DNA of 64,000 bases from G942493375 sp942493375 (GTDB lineage: Bacteria; Armatimonadota; UBA5829). The notes under the pieces are model-generated. The model did no database searches and was not told the DNA's origin. It saw nothing but the letters and a program-made list of their open reading frames with translations. Both the position numbers and the translations under genes were made by a program. The stretch is from positions 5,704,001-5,768,000 of the forward strand of contig OW818698.1 of assembly GCA_942493375.1 (NCBI GenBank), in the 5' to 3' direction. The number at the start of each line of letters is the position of its first letter. Within the stretch, counting starts at the first letter, position 1. Shown here piece by piece: positions 7,442 to 16,759 of the stretch.

Positions 7442-9940
7442 TTACATCAAAAACAGTTCGGAAGCGTATTTTATGACTTCCGGTAGTGGGGCATCTTCCG
7501 GCCAGGTGATTGAATAATCTATACCTGGTATCAGATCGAAGCAGTTGTCCGGAACCTCAGTCTCACCATCGATCTCTATGCAGACTCCCCATGCAAAAGT
7601 CGAGGAGCTGAATACAGCCTTGTCACCATCTCTGAAGACTTTGATCTTTGGAGCTTTCCAGTCGATGTTCCAGAATTTTGCTGACAGCAGACGGTTTTGA
7701 GATACTTGAGAACCGTCTTTTGAGAGCCTGGCAAATACTCCACTGTAATTGACCCCCAAAGCTTCCCAGTCTTCCATTTTGATTGTCCCGAGGACTACTG
7801 ACTGGTTGGACGGTATAACCGCAGTGGTCGTGATATCCACAGGCAGTCCTTTGGTTGTTTTGAACAGTCCGTATCTGACTTCGCCTGTCCAGTCTTCGGT
7901 TGTCTCATTTATACCGTAAATGTTGACGACATCACCATCGATCGCCGGGACAACATGGACTGGTGCAAATGCTCTGCGGACAGGATGGAAGCAGAGTTTT
8001 TTCCTTAGGTAGTAGTCGATGATGGTCCAACCGTGGCTCTGTGGCCATGAATCGTTATACATCCAGAATATGGCTGATGACGTGCTGTGCATCTGTCTTC
8101 TGAAGTTGTTGATATATTCCTGCAATCCCTCGGACTGAACAATAGTGCTGTAGAACAGGTAGTCCTCGAAGCTGACATCTTCTGGTTTTATGTTCAGCCA
8201 GTCAGTTACACTTTCGTAGCAAAGACCATCTTTTGTCCAGTAGTTGCAGGCGTTATCGTGCAATTCCCAGCTGGGACTGAATAGTTTGCGTTCACCTTCC
8301 GGCAGGAACTCCCGCATACTTGCCGGAGTTGATGCTCCCAGGAATCCGCCTTCGTTGGGGAACCTGCTGACATCATTTCTGTAGGCCCAGAAGTTGGTTT
8401 TGTTTTCCCCAAGGCTGACGTGCCAGGGATGCTGGTCTCCGGTTGTTGGATCGTTCGGGGGCCTGTGCTCCTCCGAATATGGTGAACTCGGCCAGTAGGG
8501 TTTGGATGGGTCCTCAGCAAGGATTGTCCTGGGAATTGTGTTGTGGAACAGGTAGTAGTGAGGATGCGGCCTGAGTTTATCATATCCCCAGTCCCAATCG
8601 CCCCATTCGATCTCGTTATTACCACACCAGACAACAAGGCTGGGGTGTGGGGAGAGATCCCGGACGTTGTAGGTTATCTCTTCCTTGACGTTATCAAAGA
8701 ACTCGTTATCGTCTATAGGATACTGTGAGCAGGCAAATATAAAGTCATGCCAGACCATCACGCCCATTTCGTCGCAGGCTTCGAGGAGTGCATGGTCAGT
8801 ATATAGACCACCGCCCCAGATCCGGAGCATGTTGAAGTTGGCATCGACTGCCAGCTGGACCAGTTCCCTGTAGCGTTCAGATGTAACACGGGCATATATG
8901 ATATCAGCCGGGACCCAGTTACCACCTTTGGCGAATATCGGGCGTCCGTTGATTGTAATTATAAAGTAGTTGCCTTCTACAGGATGTTTGTCACGGCAGA
9001 TTTTGACGCTCCGGATACCGGTGCGTCTGGTAGCTTTATCTACTGTATTTCCGTCAACAACTATTTTAATGTCGACGGTGTAGAGGTTTTGCTCACCGTG
9101 TGGTATCGGCCACCAGAGTTTAGGGTTGAGAACTTCTACACAGACATCGTTCTTGTTCATCCCAGGAGCCAGGGTAACATTATGAGTAACGCATGCCCCT
9201 GTCTCTTTAAGTGTGACAACGATCTGTGCATCAACGGCTTCTTTACCGACATTTTCGATAAATGGACGGACAATTAGCTTGGCGGATGAATGGTCATCGG
9301 CGAGTTCGGGGTAGACGGTGACGGCATCTATGCGTGCGGTGTCTGTCCACTCCAGGCGAACTCCCTTCCATATCCCTACGTTGACCAGTCTGGGGTTCCA
9401 GTCCCACGAGTACTGGCACTGGGGCTTGCGTTGCCAGGCCCTTTTGTGCAGCAGACAGTCTATTGCCTGGTTGTACGGTTTGGAAGGTTTATCGCCAGCC
9501 CAATACAGTCCACTGTCCAGCTTAACTGCCAGCAGGTTATCACCCTCTTTGAGTTTGCCTGTGACATCAATCCGGCATGGAGTGAAAAAGTTCGCATGTG
9601 AACCGATCAGCTCCCCATTTAAGTATATTTCAGCAACCAGGTCAAGACCGTCAAAGACCAGGCAGGCTTTTGCTGATGCATTGATTGCCGGTGCCGTGAA
9701 GTGAGTGCGGTAGACCCACATCTGCTCCTCAACCCACCTGGCAGACTGAGCATTCATACCTATTCTGCAGTCAGGAATCAATCCCTGACGTTCAAGGTCA
9801 AGGTGAAGTTCACCAGGGACCTGAGCCTCTATATAACCTCTCTCCATCACATTTTCCAGAACATGCGCACCAGGGTCGCCATGCTGTCCATCAAATGCAC
9901 GAGCTTTCCAAACTCCATTCAAATTAAGCGAGTTGAGCAT
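7442..9940 (-). CDS. Glycoside hydrolase family 2, beta-mannosidase type
   Basis: The 832-residue protein has the full GH2 order: jelly-roll sugar-binding domain (about 1-190), Ig-like domain (200-310), TIM barrel (315-620) and C-terminal beta domains. WCGNNEIEW gives acid/base E443, and FPNEGGFLG gives nucleophile E530. YSWDWNPRL (about 177-185) and the long barrel segment IWGGGLYTD are typical of beta-mannosidases (EC 3.2.1.25). There is no signal peptide, so it should act in the cytoplasm on short manno-oligosaccharides. No neighbour is co-directional within 200 bases. The substrate assignment rests on family similarity only. Confidence 0.88.
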   Translation of the reverse strand: MLNSLNLNGVWKARAFDGQHGDPGAHVLENVMERGYIEAQVPGELHLDLERQGLIPDCRIGMNAQSARWVEEQMWVYRTHFTAPAINASAKACLVFDGLDLVAEIYLNGELIGSHANFFTPCRIDVTGKLKEGDNLLAVKLDSGLYWAGDKPSKPYNQAIDCLLHKRAWQRKPQCQYSWDWNPRLVNVGIWKGVRLEWTDTARIDAVTVYPELADDHSSAKLIVRPFIENVGKEAVDAQIVVTLKETGACVTHNVTLAPGMNKNDVCVEVLNPKLWWPIPHGEQNLYTVDIKIVVDGNTVDKATRRTGIRSVKICRDKHPVEGNYFIITINGRPIFAKGGNWVPADIIYARVTSERYRELVQLAVDANFNMLRIWGGGLYTDHALLEACDEMGVMVWHDFIFACSQYPIDDNEFFDNVKEEITYNVRDLSPHPSLVVWCGNNEIEWGDWDWGYDKLRPHPHYYLFHNTIPRTILAEDPSKPYWPSSPYSEEHRPPNDPTTGDQHPWHVSLGENKTNFWAYRNDVSRFPNEGGFLGASTPASMREFLPEGERKLFSPSWELHDNACNYWTKDGLCYESVTDWLNIKPEDVSFEDYLFYSTIVQSEGLQEYINNFRRQMHSTSSAIFWMYNDSWPQSHGWTIIDYYLRKKLCFHPVRRAFAPVHVVPAIDGDVVNIYGINETTEDWTGEVRYGLFKTTKGLPVDITTTAVIPSNQSVVLGTIKMEDWEALGVNYSGVFARLSKDGSQVSQNRLLSAKFWNIDWKAPKIKVFRDGDKAVFSSSTFAWGVCIEIDGETEVPDNCFDLIPGIDYSITWPEDAPLPEVIKYASELFLM

Positions 9941-10000
9941 ATGTGTTTCTCCAATCAGAATATAGTTATTACGTTGGGAATCCAGAAGTCAGAATCCAGA

Positions 10001-10098
<98 letters not shown>

Positions 10099-10218
10099 GA
10101 CAACCTGCCGATCTATTCCAATCCTGAAATATGAAATCCTAACTCCTTAACTTTTTTTACTCCGTGTCCTCCGCGTCTCCGCGTGAAATTCCCTTCCTGA
10201 AGCCTGAAGTCTATCCCT

Positions 10219-11292
10219 TCACTCGGCTTCCGGGTAGCTGCCCAGGATTCTTACGAACTGGGTCATTTCTCTTAGTTTTTCAACTGATGCAATGACTTTT
10301 GCGTCCTGCTCGTGTCCCTGGCAGTCTATGAAGAATATATATTCCCACGGCATCTGCTTTGTCGGGCGGGACTCTATCATTGTCAGGTTGATTCCGTTGT
10401 CATTGAAAACTTTTAGTGCATTGAAAAGAGAACCTGATTTATGCGGGACGGCGAAGACTATAGATGTTTTATCGTGCCCGCTGGGCTGGGGTTTCGAATA
10501 TCCTACAACAAGGAACCTGGTCTTGTTGTTAGGATTGTCTTCGATCCCCTCCATCAGGATGTTTAATCCATACTCTTTTGCAGCCAGGCTGGAGGCTATT
10601 GCAGCACTTGAGGGATAGCCTTCACACATCCTTGCAGCTTTTGACGTGCTGGAGACTTCCATCACTTCGACTCCAGGCAGGTGTGCAGCCAGGTAGTTGC
10701 GGCACTGGGCAATGGCCTGGGGCATGGAGTATACACGCCTGATCTGCTTCATATCCGTTCCACAGGAAAGCAAATTGTGGGATATGGGAGCGTAGACTTC
10801 GGCACAGATACGCAGGTCCGAGAGCAGGAACATATCCAGGGTGTGGTTGACTATTCCTTCTGTGGAGTTCTCAACCGGTACAACTCCATAGTTCGCTCTT
10901 CTTTTCTCTACGTCATTAAAAACGTCCGGTATGGTATTGGATGAAATATACTCTGTGGAGTCCCCGAACTTCATCATGCTTGCTATATGAGTATAGCTGC
11001 CGGCTGGTCCGAAGTAGCAAACAGAAATCGGGCGTTCCAGCGCTCTACAGGCTGATATGACTTCCCGAAAGATTGCAGTGATGGTCTTGTCGCTCAAAGG
11101 ACCTTTATTGCTGGTCAGGACACGGGAGAGTACTTGAACCTCCCGCTCAGGGGCAAATATGCTCTCGGTCTTAACTTCCTTAAGCTTGCCGATTTCCTGT
11201 GCACATTCAGCTCTCTTGTTGATGAGTTCAACCATCTGTTCGTCGATGGAGTCGATATTCTTTCGGAGTTCTGCGATATCCAATACAGTCAT
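10219..11292 (-). CDS. pheA: Chorismate mutase / prephenate dehydratase
   Basis: The bifunctional P-protein catalyses the two steps from chorismate to phenylpyruvate in phenylalanine synthesis. An AroQ-type mutase helix bundle covers about residues 1-85 (LRKNIDSIDEQMVELINKRA). Prephenate dehydratase follows from about 90 to 268 (CYFGPAGSYTH, PVENSTEG, NKTRFLVVG). A C-terminal ACT domain (274-350) contains GSLFNAL and ESRP (307-310), the phenylalanine-binding feedback motifs. Length (357 residues) is normal. The gene lies 8 bases after eda on the same strand and is probably co-transcribed with it. Confidence 0.95.
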   Translation of the reverse strand: MTVLDIAELRKNIDSIDEQMVELINKRAECAQEIGKLKEVKTESIFAPEREVQVLSRVLTSNKGPLSDKTITAIFREVISACRALERPISVCYFGPAGSYTHIASMMKFGDSTEYISSNTIPDVFNDVEKRRANYGVVPVENSTEGIVNHTLDMFLLSDLRICAEVYAPISHNLLSCGTDMKQIRRVYSMPQAIAQCRNYLAAHLPGVEVMEVSSTSKAARMCEGYPSSAAIASSLAAKEYGLNILMEGIEDNPNNKTRFLVVGYSKPQPSGHDKTSIVFAVPHKSGSLFNALKVFNDNGINLTMIESRPTKQMPWEYIFFIDCQGHEQDAKVIASVEKLREMTQFVRILGSYPEAE

Positions 11293-11300
11293 ACCTCTTC

Positions 11301-11930
11301 TTACGTGTTTGCAGCAGCTATAGTTTCAGCTGCCAGTTGTTTTAAGCCTTCGTGATCTTCTGCGTCGATCAGGTTTTTAGGTGCCAGGTTGGAACCTAGT
11401 CCAACAGCCAGTGCGCCAGCTTGCAGCCATTTGGCGATGTTTGTCTTGTCCACACCACCAGTTGGGACGATCTTAATATTCGGGAATGGGCCCTTGAGTG
11501 TTTTCATATGCTCGATTCCACCAATTGAACCGGGGAATAACTTCAACACCTGGGCACCTAGTTGAAGGGCCGTATAGACCTCTGTGGGAGTAAAGACCCC
11601 AGGAAGGACAAGCACACCTTCATTCAGGCAGTAGTTGATAACTTCAGGCACGATGCAGGGGCTGACGATAAACTTAGCTCCAGCTGCTACTGCTGACTTT
11701 GCCTGATTGACATTCAGCACTGTTCCAGCGCCCACAATTCTGTCTGATTTGCCTGTATTGCACTCGATCAACTTGCAGGGGTCTTCATTGGTAAATGTGA
11801 TTTCAATCACCGATACCCCACCGTCCACTATTGCATCGACTGCTTTGAGGACCTTTGCAGTAGAATCCCCACGCACGACTGCGATGATTTTTGCCTTATG
11901 TATTATTTCCAACAAGTCCATAGAACCCAT
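11301..11930 (-). CDS. eda: 2-keto-3-deoxy-6-phosphogluconate aldolase family protein
   Basis: The 209-residue class I aldolase cleaves KDPG (Entner-Doudoroff) or KDPGal to pyruvate and glyceraldehyde 3-phosphate. IEITF (E43) provides the general base, and VLKLFPGS holds the Schiff-base lysine K130. PTGGV forms the phosphate-binding loop. I chose ATG 11930, which has GGAG seven bases upstream (11937-11940); an alternative start at 11945 lies on the wrong side of it. Together with the nearby glycosidases it suggests uronate or gluconate breakdown. No kinase or dehydratase of that pathway is in the window, and pheA is the only gene in the same apparent operon. Confidence 0.9.
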   Translation of the reverse strand: MGSMDLLEIIHKAKIIAVVRGDSTAKVLKAVDAIVDGGVSVIEITFTNEDPCKLIECNTGKSDRIVGAGTVLNVNQAKSAVAAGAKFIVSPCIVPEVINYCLNEGVLVLPGVFTPTEVYTALQLGAQVLKLFPGSIGGIEHMKTLKGPFPNIKIVPTGGVDKTNIAKWLQAGALAVGLGSNLAPKNLIDAEDHEGLKQLAAETIAAANT

Positions 11931-11970
11931 TCTTTTCTCCATCAATTACAGACTGTCATCCTTAAGAACC

Positions 11971-12032
11971 TTAGGACGGCAGGCTGGAAGCCCGCACCAC
12001 AAGGGATCGCAGGCTAGAAGCCCGCACCACAA
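11971..12032. repeat. Tandem family C half-elements
   Basis: Two direct copies of GCAGGCTGGAAGCCCGCACC (second with TAGAAG), 29 bases apart. Confidence 0.8.
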
Positions 12033-12066
12033 TTCGGAGGCCAAGACCGTCATCCGCTCAGACCTT

Positions 12067-12145
12067 GTCATCCTGAGGAACGAAGGATCTGCTTTCTTAG
12101 GCCAATAGTAGCAGAAAAAGCAGATCCTTCGTTCCTCAGCATGAC
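12067..12145. repeat. Family A palindrome
   Basis: GTCATCCTGAGGAACGAAGG at one end and its complement at the other, with an imperfect loop. It sits in the gap between the minus-strand eda and nitroreductase genes. Confidence 0.85.
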
Positions 12146-12193
12146 AATTCTCAACTCTCCACTTTCAACTTTCAACTATCAACTATCAACTTT

Positions 12194-12823
12194 TCACTTA
12201 ACTTCAAAAATCTCTTCTATTGGTTTCTTTTCTCTCTGGGTTACTTCGGAGGCTGGTTTGCCTATGGCTACCATTGCTGCGATTCTCCAGGGGGAAGTTA
12301 TCTCAAGGCAGGCTTCTATCTCCTGTCTGGCGACTAATGGTCCGCTGAGCCAGCAGGCTCCGTAACCCATGTCGGTTGCAGTCAGCAGAAGGTTCTGGAC
12401 AGCTGCGCCGATGCTCTGAATGTCCGGATGACCGCGCATCTCGTTTATAGCTTCGTGACTGACAGAACCACCTGATCCGATGGCTTTGTCTACGACTGCT
12501 TCATACGGTCGTGCCAGGACTACCATTACAGCAGGGGCATCAGCAAAAAATGTGGAGAACCAGTCGACCTGTGCTTTGGCTTTTGCTGCCTCTTCGGAGT
12601 CACCATCAGGTAGAAGATTGTTTATCTTTTCCTTAACAGACTTAGACATGCAATGGAGGGTATCTTTATTAGTAACAGCCACAAATCTCCAGGGCTGGGT
12701 GTTGTTAACGCTTGGAGCACGACCGGCTAGCTTGGCCATTTCTCTCAAATCATCTACAGGTACAGCATCTGCTTTAAACTTACGGACGCTGGCTCTCTTT
12801 TCTATTACTTCTCTGAGTTCCAT
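12194..12823 (-). CDS. Nitroreductase family FMN-dependent oxidoreductase
   Basis: This 209-residue protein has the nitroreductase fold. The N-terminal KRASVRKF and APSVNNTQPWRF segments bind FMN phosphate and ring, and the later GAAVQNLLLTATDMGYGACWLSG block closes the flavin site. Such enzymes reduce nitro compounds, quinones or enones with NAD(P)H as homodimers in the cytoplasm; some subfamilies have biosynthetic roles. The C-terminal IGKPAS EVTQREKKPIEEI is standard. The ATG at 12823 is preceded by a GGAGGATAAGA stretch on the minus strand. It appears to be monocistronic between two family A repeats. Confidence 0.88.
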   Translation of the reverse strand: MELREVIEKRASVRKFKADAVPVDDLREMAKLAGRAPSVNNTQPWRFVAVTNKDTLHCMSKSVKEKINNLLPDGDSEEAAKAKAQVDWFSTFFADAPAVMVVLARPYEAVVDKAIGSGGSVSHEAINEMRGHPDIQSIGAAVQNLLLTATDMGYGACWLSGPLVARQEIEACLEITSPWRIAAMVAIGKPASEVTQREKKPIEEIFEVK

Positions 12824-12886
12824 GTCTCTTATCCTCCAGGTTGTTTTACAGCTTTTTTTGTAACAGCTCAGTGATACTGGAACACT

Positions 12887-12966
12887 GTCATCCTGAGGAA
12901 CGAAGGATCTGCTTTTTTTAGGTTAATAGTAACAGGAAAAGCAGATCCTTCGTTCCTCAGGATGAC
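12887..12966. repeat. Family A palindrome
   Basis: GTCATCCTGAGGAACGAAGG and complement around an A/T-rich loop. Flanking TAACAGCTCAGTGATACTGG shows that this copy has the longer outer arm. Confidence 0.85.
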
Positions 12967-12986
12967 AAATTCTAGCGACTTTGAAC

Positions 12987-13691
12987 TTATACCTTTTCTT
13001 TTATTGTTTCTATGACTGTATCGAGTGTAAAAATACGGGCATATCTTTTGCATTCGGCAGGGACAAGAGTCCAGGGGGAACATCCCAGGTTTGTTCTGGC
13101 CAGCATATCTTCGGTTGCTTCCAGATACTGGTCCCATTTTTCACGGTTTCGCCAGTCTTCCTGGGTGATCTTATATTGTTTGAATGGATCAGCTTCCCGG
13201 TCTTTGAACCTTTGTTTTTGCTCATCCTTGCTGATATGCATGAAGAACTTTATCAGGACTACATCATTTCCAGTCAGGTACTGCTCAAATTCCTGGATTT
13301 CGTCATAAGCCCTGTTCCAATCTTCCTTGTCTGTGAATTTCTCAACTCTTTCAACCAAAACTCTACCGTACCAGCTCCGGTCGAAGATTACTATCTGGCC
13401 TTTTTCGGGTTCACGGGACGAGAAACGCCACATATATGTGTGCAATTTCTCTTCTTCAGTTGGAGATGCAATGGGATATACCCTGTAACCTCGGGGATCA
13501 ATCTTTTCAGTTATCCTGAGTATACTTCCACCTTTTCCTGATGCATCCCAGCCTTCAAACATAATGATCACAGGCATGCCTTTTTCTCTCAATTGCTGCT
13601 GTAACCTTACCATCTCAAGTTGCTTTGCCGGAAGTATCTTTTCGTATTTGTCTTTATCCAGTTGCAGGCTTAGATCGACTCTTTCAAGCAT
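12987..13691 (-). CDS. ppk2: Polyphosphate kinase 2 family phosphotransferase
   Basis: The 234-residue protein belongs to PPK2, which transfers phosphate between polyphosphate and nucleotides. Walker A is GWDASGKGG (47-55), FDRSWYGRVL supplies the Walker B/lid arginine region, and the SPTEEEKLHTYMWRF block is typical of one-domain class I/III enzymes. Whether it prefers AMP, ADP or GDP cannot be read from the sequence by eye. I chose ATG 13691 because GGAGG lies eleven bases upstream; the frame continues to 13736 and would overlap the preceding gene. It lies 28 bases downstream of the PPC-domain gene on the same strand. Confidence 0.9.
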   Translation of the reverse strand: MLERVDLSLQLDKDKYEKILPAKQLEMVRLQQQLREKGMPVIIMFEGWDASGKGGSILRITEKIDPRGYRVYPIASPTEEEKLHTYMWRFSSREPEKGQIVIFDRSWYGRVLVERVEKFTDKEDWNRAYDEIQEFEQYLTGNDVVLIKFFMHISKDEQKQRFKDREADPFKQYKITQEDWRNREKWDQYLEATEDMLARTNLGCSPWTLVPAECKRYARIFTLDTVIETIKEKV

Positions 13692-13719
13692 GTTACTGCC
13701 TCCTGTGCTGATCTGCGTT

Positions 13720-14172
13720 CTACAGAACGGAACCACCGTGTATAGAGAGCAGACTTACTCCATAATTAGGGTTGAGCTCTCTGGCTGCATCTATATTACT
13801 GAGTTCAATTATCACCACTTCAAGGGTAAGATAAACTCCCATTCCGTCCCGTGGGCAACCGACAATGGCTTTATCTCCTCTGCCGATAGCAGCGTGGAAG
13901 TGAAGTTTGGGTTTGCCGTCCGCCAGAAACAGGGTTCCGAAACCGACGATCTCACGGGCATCATCAAACTCTACATGCTGCGGGTCTATCTTTCCGGTTG
14001 TCTCTTTTGGCCCAACAACGACTTTCCCTCTGCGCATTCCACCCACAGCCCAGCAGGCTCCGCATGTGATGTTTTCCTTTGCAGCAATGCCTTCAATTGC
14101 ATCATATATAGATTCACCGTCCTCAAGGCAGGCCACGAAGACTCTGCCGAGGTTACCCTGGGTGTAGCGCAT
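13720..14172 (-). CDS. PPC/DUF296 domain protein
   Basis: This 150-residue protein is a single PPC domain (plant and prokaryote conserved, formerly DUF296). The LHFHAAIGRGD segment contains the conserved histidine pair of the trimer's metal site, and the ACWAVGGMRRGKVVVGP and EIVGFGTLF segments match the family. In plants the domain is joined to an AT-hook; bacterial members stand alone and have no settled function. I chose ATG 14172 (GGAG nine bases upstream) over the in-frame ATG at 14187. It is followed by ppk2, probably in one transcript. Confidence 0.82.
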   Translation of the reverse strand: MRYTQGNLGRVFVACLEDGESIYDAIEGIAAKENITCGACWAVGGMRRGKVVVGPKETTGKIDPQHVEFDDAREIVGFGTLFLADGKPKLHFHAAIGRGDKAIVGCPRDGMGVYLTLEVVIIELSNIDAARELNPNYGVSLLSIHGGSVL

Positions 14173-14274
14173 AGTTGATTTCTCCATTCAAGTCAGTGTA
14201 TCTATTCTACTGCTACATATAGAGGCTTATATCCTTCAAATAACTGCTTGCTGCAGAGGGTACACCAAAAAACA

Positions 14275-14314
14275 ATTATCCGCAGATTTCGCAGATTTAC
14301 GCAGATTTTAGGGA
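14275..14314. repeat. Family D tandem CGCAGATTT unit
   Basis: ATTATCCGCAGATTTCGCAG then ATTTACGCAGATTTTAGGG. Copies occur at 17786 and 42678, and in reverse at 16543 and 40112. Confidence 0.8.
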
Positions 14315-14388
14315 AATGAGATTCGAAGAATGCGAAGACTGTTATGAATTGGAAGCATAGAATGTTGCATTCGCCATAAGGGCTTGTA

Positions 14389-14397
14389 TGATACAAT
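14389..14397 (+). promoter_or_regulatory. Extended -10 promoter of the secreted glycosidase-like gene
   Basis: TGA-TACAAT about 70 bases before the start codon. No convincing -35 box. Confidence 0.4.
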
Positions 14398-14465
14398 TAT
14401 GTGACAATATTTACTGGTTCGCTGGAGATATTCAGATTGGTTGATGTATGAAAGGGTCTGCGGTT

Positions 14466-16442
14466 ATGAAGTTGTTTGTTCCCTTGTTTGCTGCTGTTTT
14501 ACTCGTTGTTGCTGGACAGGTGTTGGCGGGGCAGCCTGTGAAGGTTGTTTTGAGCTGCCATATAGCTAATATTGCGAAAGAATATGTGCCGGCTGAGGGT
14601 AATGCGGCAATAATGAACGCTAAGAAAGAGCATCCGGATTTGGGCGGTTCGGTCTACATTTACGTACATAACCAGTCTCGGAGTCCTGTTACAGTAAAGG
14701 GGATATCCTGGGATGGTTCGGATATCAAAGCTCACCTGGGCGGACCGGATTATGGGGTGATGTGGTGGAAGAGTGCTCCGGCGGTTATTGCTCCAGGAGC
14801 AGAGACGGAAATCACGATCAATCTCCGGGAATCACTCAAAAAAGACACCGTGTTTACTGTAGATCTAGGTGAAGCCGGGAGTGTGGAGTGTCTGGTTAAG
14901 TCGGATTACTCAGGTCCCAGGCTTGCTACTGTTGCATTTGCTCCTGATCTGCGTTCGGCTTATTTGTATGTTGAAGTGCCTGGGGGCAAATTTCCTACAG
15001 ATGTTTATATCAATGGCAAATCAGCCAGGAAGATAACAAAGCTTGTAGGCGCAAAGACTTCAACCGGTCTTGCACTGTTTAAGATTACTCCATCTGCGGG
15101 GTTCAAGCAGGGTGAACGGTATATGTTCCGGATTGGTTCCGGGAAACTGGGATGTGCGGGTTCATTGCGGGCGTTTGGTGACCTTACAAGATACGGTACC
15201 TACGGGTTTGCTGATCCTAAGGGTTACTCTGCTGCCGGGTTTGATGCTTATGGGTCGTTTACTGCTTTTAATAAAGAAACTCTGAATGACCATGGAGCTT
15301 CCGGTGTGAAAACAGCGATGATAATCGGTCTAAAACCGCCGGATGCTTCACTTGTGGGGAACCCTAATATCTATTCATACCTTGCGATGGATGAACCGGA
15401 CTGTTATGACTATTCGAGGGATGAAAAAAGGCCTATGCATAAGCGCCTTGGGACATATGGGCAGGAACTCTCTGATTGGGGGGATAGCTGTGAGAAGGCA
15501 GATCCTCTTACACCTACCAAAACAACCATTGACCTGACGTTTGCTCCAGCTAACTACTTCACATATGCCAAAGTAGCTGACATTGCGAATCCTGACTGCT
15601 ATACGGTCACGCTTGGATGGCCATTGACTGCGTTCAGAGACAAGGCAGCAATCATCAAACGGGCAGCTGCCCCTCAGCCATTTACGATGACATATCAAGG
15701 CTGCTGGGAGGAGTGGATCAACCCGATAGACTCCTGGGTAGGGCCTACGCAGATTATAGAAAAAGGCTCTGAGAATATGGTCAACCGGCGCAGTATGCGA
15801 GGGTTCGGTAGAGCGCCATCTCCGGAAGAAGCCAGGATCCCTATGCTGTATGGTATCGGTGGAGGAGCACGCGGATTGTTCTGTTATACGGCTTCAACTG
15901 AGGCTTTCGGGACAATGATGTTCCACAGCGTTGCTACATTACCTGATGTCTGGCAGGAAGTTACTAAGACATCGAGAGAACTGCGGACGATTGCTCCACT
16001 CATCCAGCTCTCCCATCCAACTATTTGGAGCAAGGCCGACCGGAGTTCTCTTTGGGTAAGGACACTGGTCTGTGGAGAGAAGGCAGCATTGGTTGTTGCT
16101 GTAAATGAGGCCTGCAAGTCTGTGACTGACTCATTCATTCCATCTCCTGTATTGAATACAACGTTTAGTTTTTCTGATTTACCATGGTTAAATGCTGAAA
16201 GAGTCTATAGGGTAGGGGACGGCAAGCTGGAACCAGTCAAATCCAGCAGATCCGGCGATGGACTCCACTGGCGCGTGGATTCTATTAACGATGGCGAAAT
16301 ATATCTGGTCTGTGCTGACAAGAAATCAGCTAACAAACTTGTCAAGGAATACTTATCCAAAGCTATACATATTACCCCTGAAGGGCTCAAGGCTCCGGCA
16401 GAGGGTTATTTGAAAGGACGCAGGAAGACGCCGCGGGAATAG
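14466..16442 (+). CDS. Secreted glycoside hydrolase-like protein
   Basis: A 658-residue exported protein with a clear signal peptide (MKLFVPLFAAVLLVVAGQVLA). An N-terminal beta-sandwich region (about 25-250) precedes a probable TIM barrel. YSYLAMDEPDCYDY places an acidic Asp-Glu pair in the position often used by clan-A-like or GH123-like enzymes of this sort, and CWEEWINP and MRGFGRAPSPEEARIPMLYG lie on later strands. I cannot assign a CAZy family. ATG 14466 is chosen because the signal peptide begins there and AAGGG is upstream; an ATG at 14448 is also in frame. It is flanked by intergenic repeats and seems to be transcribed alone. Confidence 0.6.
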   Translation: MKLFVPLFAAVLLVVAGQVLAGQPVKVVLSCHIANIAKEYVPAEGNAAIMNAKKEHPDLGGSVYIYVHNQSRSPVTVKGISWDGSDIKAHLGGPDYGVMWWKSAPAVIAPGAETEITINLRESLKKDTVFTVDLGEAGSVECLVKSDYSGPRLATVAFAPDLRSAYLYVEVPGGKFPTDVYINGKSARKITKLVGAKTSTGLALFKITPSAGFKQGERYMFRIGSGKLGCAGSLRAFGDLTRYGTYGFADPKGYSAAGFDAYGSFTAFNKETLNDHGASGVKTAMIIGLKPPDASLVGNPNIYSYLAMDEPDCYDYSRDEKRPMHKRLGTYGQELSDWGDSCEKADPLTPTKTTIDLTFAPANYFTYAKVADIANPDCYTVTLGWPLTAFRDKAAIIKRAAAPQPFTMTYQGCWEEWINPIDSWVGPTQIIEKGSENMVNRRSMRGFGRAPSPEEARIPMLYGIGGGARGLFCYTASTEAFGTMMFHSVATLPDVWQEVTKTSRELRTIAPLIQLSHPTIWSKADRSSLWVRTLVCGEKAALVVAVNEACKSVTDSFIPSPVLNTTFSFSDLPWLNAERVYRVGDGKLEPVKSSRSGDGLHWRVDSINDGEIYLVCADKKSANKLVKEYLSKAIHITPEGLKAPAEGYLKGRRKTPRE

Positions 16443-16759
16443 ATGATGAAACGGCGCCAACCCGTCCGTGCTTCGACTTTGCTCAGCACGAACGGGTTGG
16501 CGCTGGTTTGCATGTTATGTGCAATTTGAAGTTATCTTGTCTGAAAAATCTGTGTAAATCTGCGAAATCTGTGGATAATTATTCTGATGCGTTCGCCTGA
16601 TGGTCGGTTCTGCGGCAGGGGTGGTGCATCGGCATCGGCGCTGCGGGGCGGTTGGATGTGGGCGGCGGATGCTTGTACCCCTTCGCTCTGATACCGATGC
16701 ATTTGAGCACGAACGGGTTGGCTTTGGTTGCGGACGATCTCACTAAGGGGGTTGCGTTG
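16443..16759. other. Intergenic stretch without a gene
   Basis: It holds the hairpin at 16454-16502, a reversed family D unit at 16543-16580, and a GC-rich segment with GCATCGGCATCGGCGC and CTCTGATACCGATGCAT (16626-16702). A related GCATCGGTATCAGAG occurs at 55821. No open frame there looks coding. Confidence 0.7.
16454..16502. terminator. Hairpin after the secreted glycosidase-like gene
   Basis: GCGCCAACCCGT and its complement frame an inner CGTGCT/AGCACG stem, starting 12 bases after the stop codon. There is no U tract, so termination is uncertain. Confidence 0.45.
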
